From Campylorhamphus procurvoides (Eukaryota > Chordata > Aves > Passeriformes > Dendrocolaptidae), in contig WBMV01005073.1 in the NCBI GenBank assembly GCA_013396655.1, positions 124,001 through 188,000 on the forward strand: 64,000 bases of DNA, written 5' to 3'. Positions within the stretch are counted from its first letter, which is position 1. The number at the start of each line of letters is the position of its first letter. The position numbers were made by a program, and so were the translations under genes. Of this stretch, positions 55,871-64,000 are shown piece by piece. The notes below the pieces were generated by a model. That model did not search any database and was not told the origin of the DNA. It saw only the letters and a list, made by a program, of their open reading frames with translations.

Positions 55871-57760
55871 CTAAATATCAACTAGCTATTTTTAAGGCAG
55901 ATGTTTTACTTTGAAAAAAAAACCAGCTAAATTCAGTGCAATTAACAGTTGGTAAATGAATACTTAATCCAGGTTAGTATAAGGCTCAGGTTACACCAAA
56001 AAGGTAGTACCTACAGCATCCTCTTGTTTCTGCTGTTCCATCCTTTCCATATCTGCTGTATATAACTATTATTACTAACAGAAGCTTCTACTAAATATAA
56101 CACCAGGATGTGTTCTGTTGTGGCTGTAATTGTATTTATCTAAGCACATTTCTCAAACATTCCTCCATATTATATAACAGAAATATTACATTTCTAAATT
56201 AAAATTAAATTAAATTAAAAAAAAAGAAGGATAAAGTATGTTAAAAGAAGATTTTAGGAAACCTAGCAGACTTGCTTTGCAACATCATGTGGGTAAGATG
56301 GTTGATTCCTTATGGTTCTGAGTGCAGACACTGTACATTTAAACAGTATCTTTCAGATTATTTTTATATGCCAATAGCCACATTTTCATAATCAGCTTCT
56401 GGGACTCTGACGACCAATATGAGCACAACCTTTTTATGCTGAACCTCCATATTTATGTACAAATATAAGGCTCTGTGAATGTCAAGCTGGCAATCAGATT
56501 CACTTCTGGTTTGTGCTAAAAATTGTAAATAGTATAACGTAAAAAAAACTTACCAGTGTACTTCCATTACTGAACTGCAGACCAAAATGCTGACAATGAA
56601 GTGGGAAAGACATTCCATGGCATATTTCATAGGCTGGTTGGTTGGTACTGCTTTCTCAGGTAGAAACCTTTTAAATTCAAATAAAGATCATTTGACCTTA
56701 CAGGAAACTAGAGTCTGTAATGATGTGACACCTATAACTTGTGGCTTTCTAGGAGACTCATACTCACTGCATTACATCAGAGAGTAATTTTGATAGCTCT
56801 GCCCTTACCCTCTTCAGATGAGTGATGAGGCAGGCAAAACATCCTTTTCTGAAGTCTATCTGAGCTGATTACTTCAGGGAGAGAGATCCATTCACAGTTA
56901 AATCCTCTTACTCAACACTCTAGTTGGCAGGCTGTTGTGGATACGACAAGGAGATTTGGAATAGCTCTAATAAACGTTGCATGAAATGTAACTCTGAAGA
57001 ATACTGGTAATATAAATAGATTTTATGTATTTGCAACACTAAACACGCTTACAGGCGATTTCCAAATACCGGCAGTGTGATAACTAAAATATATCAGAAA
57101 GCTCAGCAGAGGTACAGTACCATGAATGGGGAATAGCACAGAGCCATTCATCACTCGTTTGGGCAAATCTCACCCAGGGAAACCAACTGCTGAAATCAGA
57201 GGAATTTAAGATTTTCAAAATCTCACTTCATACAAATGATTATGGGTGTCACACTTTTTGCAGACCAGTAAAGCTGACCACCTAAAAAAATCTGACAGGT
57301 TTGGTTTATTTGACATGTAAAATGCAATGTTGTATCATTTACACAATTTGAATATCAGGATTTTGTATCACTTGAAGTACAAAAGCAAAAGATATGGTTA
57401 ATATTTATTGTTCTTTAGGAGTTTCTTAATACAATACATATGGTTCAAATATAAAATAATTAAAAAAAAGGGAGTATGGTCAGCCTTGCTCTAAAACTTC
57501 CTTAGTAAGAAATGGCACAACTTTGGAAAGGAAGAGAAAAAGGACTTGCTCACAAAGCTGTGATTATATCTATATATTTGTTATTGTGCCCTTTCTTCTG
57601 ACAGAAAGTTACAATTTAGTAGGCAGATGTGGTTATTTAACAGCATTGTGAATTATATATTTTAGCATAATTTAATTCTTACTTGCAATTGTTCTTTATT
57701 AAATTTTAAACCACCACAATTTGTACCAAAATTATAAATAATAACAAAAAGGTTTTGTGC
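55871..57760. other. Intergenic, no gene recognised
   Basis: AT-rich, with an ATTAA-type repeat at about 56200-56226. Nothing else was recognised. Confidence 0.4.
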
Positions 57761-57764
57761 TGTG

Positions 57765-58225
57765 TGCTTTTGAAGTGGTTGAAGTGGAAAGGTTCCTCTG
57801 GAGATCACCTTATCTCAACCTTCTGCTTAAAATAGAGTAAGCAGGATCAGGTTGCTCAGAGCCACAACCTGGTCAGTTTTGAATACCTCCAACGATGGAG
57901 ATTCCACAACCTTTCTGAGAACCCAAGCCATTGTTTGATTACCCTCATGATATGGAAAGTTTTTCTCATTTAAACAGAATTTTCCATGGTTCACCTATTG
58001 CCTCTTGTCCTTTCACAGGACACCACTGGAAGAGCCTGGGTACATCTTCTTTACTGCTCCCCATCAAGGATTTATACATATTGGTAAGACTCTTCCCGAC
58101 CTTCTGTTCTCCATGCTGAACAGTTCCAGCTCCTCTCCTCAGATCTCATATGCTCCACCCCCTTCACTAACCTTTATGATCCTTTGCTGAACTCACTCTA
58201 GCATGTCTCTTTTTTGCTGGGGAGT
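57765..58225 (-). mobile_element. Old CR1 fragment, minus strand
   Basis: GGTTGCTCAGAGCCACAACC, then TTTTGAATACCTCCAACGAT and GATTCCACAACCT, match the 3' untranslated part of a CR1 subfamily in reverse. It is more diverged than the element at 55.0 kb. Confidence 0.75.
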
Positions 58226-61200
58226 GCAGAATTCAGCTGTCATTTGGGGGTGTTTTATAAACGTGTAAATATAAATTTTAATGCAAAATTTTTAACTGAA
58301 GTGTTATTCTTGAATTTTAAAATCCAAATAAGTATAGCAGTCCTATTCTTCTATTAACCTTAACTGCCCCTTTAGAAATATAACATATATTAGAGTTACC
58401 TTCCATAGCTTATAGAATACCTATCTTCTCATTCTGTGAGTAGTTATCTATGCCTAATGAAGACCATGAGAAGACTATCTCAGGCAGATGGGCCCTAAAG
58501 AGCCAGTTAGAAGATAAATAATTCCATGATCTCATCTCAGGCAGGTTGTAACTATGCAACATTTAATAAAGTTTTGCAACTGACCCATACTGAATGCTTC
58601 TGACAGGTGAACAAGCACACTCTAGTCAGCAGTCCTTCTCCAATACTACTGAATGAATAATGTGTGCTTGCCCTGCTGAATTAGCATTTTTTCCTAGCTC
58701 AGTATGCCACAACATCCATGCATCATTAGAAAGCTGGAGTCTTTTGACTGAGTTTGGTCGATTTTATGTTAGTGTCTCAATGCCTAGGCTAAGTAGCAGG
58801 GCTAATTGACTGCTATCTCTGCTGAGTTTAAGGGTGAACACAATTTCTCTCCCAACTTCAGACTATCTACAGTTAAACAGGAGAAGTAGGGCTCAAACAT
58901 ATCATAGTGTTCAGCATGGAAGAGAGGAGGAACTAGGCAGTTACAGATCCTCAACTTCAACAAGGTCATCATCCTGGTCTCAGCCAACATATTATCTCGT
59001 TCTGTTTTCCATGGACAGAAATAAAAACTAACATAATTTTGACCCCTTTGTATTTCTGATTATCACCACAGCTGAGAGCAACTGCTGTGGCATTGAATGG
59101 CTTCAGAGTGCAATTTAGAGTTAAAATAGCTACTCTTAAAATTCAATGCCCATTGTATCCTCACAGTCATAGTGAAATCCTCCCAAAGATGTTGTAGAAA
59201 CCATCTTTTAAACAAACAGCTCAGCAGAGAATGTCACATGGATCTCAGTTCCCTAGTACAAGGATCATAATCTGGATTCCTCAGCTGGCTGTAGCTGGAG
59301 AGACTGCTGTGCCAAGACAGCATATTAGCTCACATCATTCAACAGTTATTTCAAGTGCTGTGTGCTGTGTCTCCTAGCATGGATATTTCTTAAAGTAAGC
59401 ATCAGTACCTGTAAAGAAGAGGAAATGTAAATCAATTATAATGATTGAGGCCAATAAGATTCAAATGAGAATAAAAGACTCTGAATGCATTGAAATAATG
59501 TCAAATGGCAGGCAATTACCTCTTTACAGTGTTTTATACTGCAGGAATAAAAATAATATTTAGAAGGATGAAAATAATTATATTCACAATGACATGACAG
59601 TTTTTTTAAAGTAATGGACAGAAATGAAGGTGTAAAATAAAAGCTGAAACACTGCATAATGGGACACAACTGTGAGTTGTAGAATTAGATACTGTCTTAC
59701 TATGCTCTAGTTGGGATGGCATTGAAACAAAGGGAGAATATCTTAACTCCTGTTGCTGTTCACCAGAACCAAGCCATCAAGAGGATTACACCACAAAGCT
59801 CACCTTGTGAAGTTGTGGACGAAAATTATTCCAGATGATTCAGAGCAAAAGGAGGAAATGAATCCTATAAACACTTATATGTATGAGTAACTGTTCTCCC
59901 AGGGTTGTCCCATTGATTTCAGTATGCCTATTATATAAGTGAACTGATGTGTATATAAATGTTTGCAGGGATTAACACTGAATGAAGATTAAAATTTTCT
60001 CATGGCTGCTTATAACTCCATACAGCTGATGCAACTGTCAGGAACTGTTCAGGTAAGGAGTATGCCAGATACACTGCTTTTCTGTGATTACTCCCACTTT
60101 ATAGAAAGAGCTGTTGGAAGGAAGAGAGATGGACTGGAGCTTTAGAAGATATCCTTAGACAGGAAGGTTTGATATAGATCTCACAGCTGTCTTCTGCTGG
60201 GATAACACAGCTGCTGTAAGGCAGGCAGAGAAAGAATCTCAGATGCACAATCAGATATTTTAAAAAGATACAGTCTGGAGCTTTGTTGTGCTTTCTGGGC
60301 TGATGGTAATAAACAGAATCACTTTATAAGTTTTAATATAAGCAATCGATCAAACTTGCAAGATGCTTGAAAACATGGAGAGTTGTGTGCAACAGTGCAC
60401 TAAATGCACTGTCAGGCACATGCAAAAAACAGACAGTTATGCTCTGGGTGCACAAATATTATTTCAGAGGATGGGCCCCAATTCTTCAGTGGAGCTTCTT
60501 TGAACATGAAATTACTGTATTGAACACAGATGCAGACAAGCATTTGTTCTTGTTTATAAATGTCCCATGGCTGGTCACTGAGTATGTCTATTATACAGTT
60601 GGGGAAAGAATTATGGTATGATTTAGTTTTAAGCAAACTTACTCTGCTGTTGATAGTCAAGTTCAAGTAGCACTGAATTCAGTGTGGCTTATTTTCACTG
60701 GTCCAAAGTCAGTTCTTGGGAAGACATAAACTACTGTAGCCAAACTGCTATAATACATGTGTTGACACAGAGACATTTTCCATCTCTTTTTATCTAAAGA
60801 CAGTAATTTTTATGTCCAGTGCCTCAGTACCTTTGAATACCAGCCATTGGGTTTAGCTATGCCCGGATTTATAGGCACTAAGCCCAAAGACCTACTTTAT
60901 ACAGTAAAAGCATACAGCTTTAAAGCATTCAGCTTTAAGCACAGCTGAAATTTATACTTCTCTTATGTGGGTCATGCCATTTTAATAATGGCAGAGGCAG
61001 TGTTACGTAGAGTTGTTTTTTAGGACAGGAAGTACCTAAAAAAATAATGCTCAGTTGAAGTGATAAGACAATAACCCCAGGAATGTCTCTGACCTCATGC
61101 TAGTCTTACTAACAAATACTCCTTTAATAGTGGTGAATTAATGATATCAAGCCCTGTACAATCCAAGAAGCAGCATGTGAGATGACAGTGTTCAGACAGA

Positions 61201-63351
61201 AATATTCTACCTCTGTCAAGCTAGCTGACTCCTATTATAGCACGGGTGTTAAACCATGCTGCTGAGCAAGCCTTGGCAGCTATCATGCGACCTTCCGAAG
61301 GGAATGAACCACAGTGGTAACGGATGATTGAACAGGGGTATATACAGTGTGACTCCCTGGTTTCTTTCAGCTGCACACTTCAAACCAGTTGCAGCAAAGC
61401 TCGAACTATATGACACTGAGAATTGAGTTCTGTTTCTTCCAACACCCCCCCCAAACTGATCTTCTGTGGGAACAACAAAACTGTAGATGGAAGGATCTGC
61501 ATATGTCCAGGTAGTTCATGTTTTACTCTTCATCACATAGCAGAAGACCATTTCTAATCTGTGACCAAGAAAAAATGAATAGTCTCTCTTTAGCACATTT
61601 TACTAGATCTAGATTAACTGCACCTAACAGACTGCTTTCCAACGTCTGACTAATTTTGCTTTAACTTTAAAAGAGCTTTTAATGGAATTAAATAATTTAT
61701 TGGAAGGAAAAATTAAACGTAAAAAGCTGGTTTTGTCAAGAATTTGATTTTTTGCATGTCATCATGGCTAGGCTTCACAAATGAAGATTTACAATTTTGC
61801 ATGTAGTTCAAAGTAAAGAATAATCTGATTACCACATTTCATTAACTGACTGTTAAAAAAAAAATAACAGGTTGTGCCTTATTCTGCACCAACATTCAGA
61901 ACTTGAAATAAAAGTTTGGTCTTGCGACAGATACTGGGAGAAAAATTTTCAAATATTTTCTTATAACGTATTTAATTACCTACATGGACCAAATCTTTCT
62001 TTTCCTTCTTTAGTACTTTTTATATATAGAAAAGAGCTGTAGAAATGACAAATGGCAAAAGCACAGCTGTATGTACAATCCTATCTGATACCTGTGAGGA
62101 AATGAGGAGAAAGGAATTACAGAATATATGCCCTAGGAATAGATAGAAATTGCAAGGGTAGTTTCAGTAGAAATTTTAAAAAGCTATTTGAAAGACCTAT
62201 TTTTGTTACTGGGATGCTATTACCATCTCTTAAATTTCTATTGCAACTTCTAGGACTGCTGGTGTAATAAAAGGCATGTTGCTGAATAAAATGCAATTCC
62301 TAAGCAATAACAGCATTTGCTAAATTATAGACTCACATGGCTGATGATAAAAAGAAGAACATTCATCTTAAAACTACACAAACCAGAAGTTAAACCGAAA
62401 TAAGATAGTCTATTTTGACAGTTTTCTGTTTCTTGCTTAGTGTTTTTTTTAACCTAGAATTTCAGAGTCATGATTTTATCACATCAGACAATGAAATCCA
62501 TTCCTAATATATTAACTCAATTTTCTGACAGATAAAGACATCATTTACTGTGATGTCTATTTTAATCTTGTGCCTTCTTCTGTTCCAGTAGTGGAACCAC
62601 TGTGAACAATTTCATTTATCAACGTTCCATGCACCTGTGCAACGCTGTTTGTTAAGACTCAGAAACCAGCAGTCATGAAATCTTTGAAATAAGATGATAT
62701 TCCTTAAAAGAAGCCAAAAATAATTCAAAGTATTTTTATAGAGTTTTGTAAAACTTCTGTAACTTCTTTGAAGTTTTTCTTTGCTAAATAAGAAAATCAC
62801 TCTATATATAGGCTCTGACAGCATCATGTCATCTGCTGTTTCCTGTACTATCAGCTCCACATATCGCTGCACCTCTTTTAATTTCTTCCTAAGTTTTCTG
62901 CAGGCCATTCATAAATCTCTTACAATTTTCTCCTCAGTGCCAGGAGCTATGTTGCTCACTATGGTCTATTGCAGACAAAGCAGCATCACTGTATCAAACT
63001 TACAGCCTTGCTGTGCTTGGCCACTTATCTATAGTGGTAAAATTTTCTTGAAGTTATACCACAAAAATGTCATGCAACCCAATATGCTGGGTTGCCCTGA
63101 AGGGGAAGAGGCGTGTAGGGAAGATTTTCTGGATTTCCTTGTTTGAGAGCCTGCAGTGAACCCCAGCTTACTTCAAAACATTTTCTTAATGTTTACAGAA
63201 AGCAGTGGCAGTGGTCAGTCCCCATTTTCACCTTTGCCCAGGGCCCTTGGGATGTCTCTGCATCTGCACCACTGTGCCATCCCATCTGTGGCAAAAGGCA
63301 GTTATCAGATTTTTTTACCCTAGTGATGAAAACTGCGTGCTTCTAACGTAC
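58226..63351. other. Intergenic or intronic, no gene recognised
   Basis: Open frames such as 60367-60621 (+), 60412-60666 (-) and 62612-62908 (-) overlap each other and show no recognisable domain. A lysine/glutamate-rich minus-strand stretch at 62818-62897 (KLRKKLKEVQRYVELIVQET) follows a CTGCAG acceptor-like site, but its phase does not fit the candidate exon at 63352. Confidence 0.35.
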
Positions 63352-63474
63352 CATTACACTGATTGTTTTGATTGAAGAATCAAAGAAGCTGAAATATTTT
63401 GCCACGATTGGTAAATGCTCCTCTGCCTTGCAAATTGCTGCAGAGTTGGTGTCAGACGACGATCCATGCCGTAA
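63352..63474 (-). other. Candidate exon of an unidentified gene
   Basis: On the minus strand, a good acceptor (ATTCTTTTCAG) and a good donor (GTACGT) enclose exactly 123 bp with one frame open throughout, LRHGSSSDTNSAAICKAEEH and on to VAKYFSFFDSSIKTISVM. A second frame has an ATG in good context (GGCATGG) and would give a 37-codon ORF. I do not recognise either product. It lies about 430 bp from the CpG-rich segment at the right edge, so it could be an early exon of a gene transcribed leftward from there, or chance. Confidence 0.3.
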
Positions 63475-63899
63475 CTGAAAAGAATGTTAAAATTTCATCA
63501 ATGACATTCAGCCTTAGTTATCTGCAAGCATACTAAAATCCATGCATACTGTGAAATAAGCAGCTTTACCTTAGAGAATGAATGTTTTTATGGAGATGAC
63601 AAGCAATTTATTAGGTTAGCACTTCACAATTTCTCATCTTGATTTTCTTCGGCTACGGTTTCTGTTTTGCTCACCATGACAGATTTGTAGGAATGTATTG
63701 TGTGCTTTTATAACTGCTTTAAGGTTTTGGATGCAAGTATTTGACGAAAAATCTTTAACATGCTAAATACTACATAATTCCATTACATGAGGTATCTTAA
63801 GTAATAATTCTCAACCTAAATGCTGAATATCTTGATGTTTATGCCCATCAGGGCCACGATGATCCAGGTATTTTTCTTGACCCATAGAAGTAAATGGGA

Positions 63900-64000
63900 G
63901 GGAGCAAGCTCAGCGCCCGCCGCGCCCCCACCGCCGGGATGAGCGCCGGTGCTCCCGCAAAGCTGCGGGGACGTGGTGTGTGTGGTTCCAGAGGGAGGCG
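63900..64000. promoter_or_regulatory. Edge of a CpG-rich segment (probable CpG-island promoter)
   Basis: The last 100 bp switch abruptly to high GC content with many CpG dinucleotides (GCGCCCGCCGCGCCCC, then CGCCGGGATGAGCGCCGG). This is unlike the rest of the AT-rich window. It is probably the promoter or first exon of a neighbouring gene; direction cannot be told from this window. Confidence 0.6.

Noticed and set aside
62818..62897. Lysine/glutamate-rich stretch as a second exon of the gene at 63352-63474
   Set aside because: Its acceptor-like site implies phase 2 whereas the candidate exon ends in phase 0, and its donor (GTGATT) is weak.

Overview
The window is vertebrate nuclear DNA, almost certainly from a bird. 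It is AT-rich, its genes are split into short exons by introns, and it carries CR1-type LINE fragments with CR1-like 3' ends together with LTRs of a kind widespread in avian genomes. No bacterial-style operons, rRNA, tRNA or CRISPR arrays are visible. Most short open frames here are chance; the real coding content had to be pieced together from splice sites.

The one clear gene is plasminogen (PLG) on the minus strand. Thirteen consecutive exons can be read from the start codon at 17422 down to 1273: signal peptide, PAN/apple domain (exons 2-3), and kringles 1 to 5 (exon pairs 4-5, 6-7, 8-9, 10-11, 12-13). All intron phases agree and the joined reading frame is 1,696 nt (565 codons plus one base). 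The trypsin-like protease exons are not present and must lie beyond the left edge. Upstream of exon 1 are a TATA-like element and an HNF1-like site, as expected for a liver-expressed secreted zymogen.

Introns hold an antisense solo LTR only 80 bp from exon 11 (3147-3700) and a G/A-rich minisatellite beside the acceptor of exon 8 (about 6814-6983).

The most interesting part is to the right. At 39.4-39.7 kb there is a second, decayed copy of the PLG promoter and exon 1 with the start codon lost, and at 35.8 kb a decayed kringle-1 exon with an in-frame stop and a lost cysteine. Both are on the same strand as PLG. Two further non-coding blocks upstream of PLG (about 23.4-23.8 and 25.0-25.5 kb) have diverged partners in the same order at about 49.5-49.8 and 54.2-54.6 kb. 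Together these indicate an old tandem segmental duplication of the 5' half of PLG with its upstream flank, comparable in outline to the separate duplications that gave rise to apolipoprotein(a) in mammals. Two same-orientation LTRs (34814-35379 and 45731-46231) sit on either side of the dead promoter copy.

From about 55 kb to the end there are CR1 fragments, long stretches without recognisable features, a candidate short exon on the minus strand (63352-63474) of unknown identity, and the edge of a CpG-rich segment at 63.9-64.0 kb that probably marks the promoter of a neighbouring gene.
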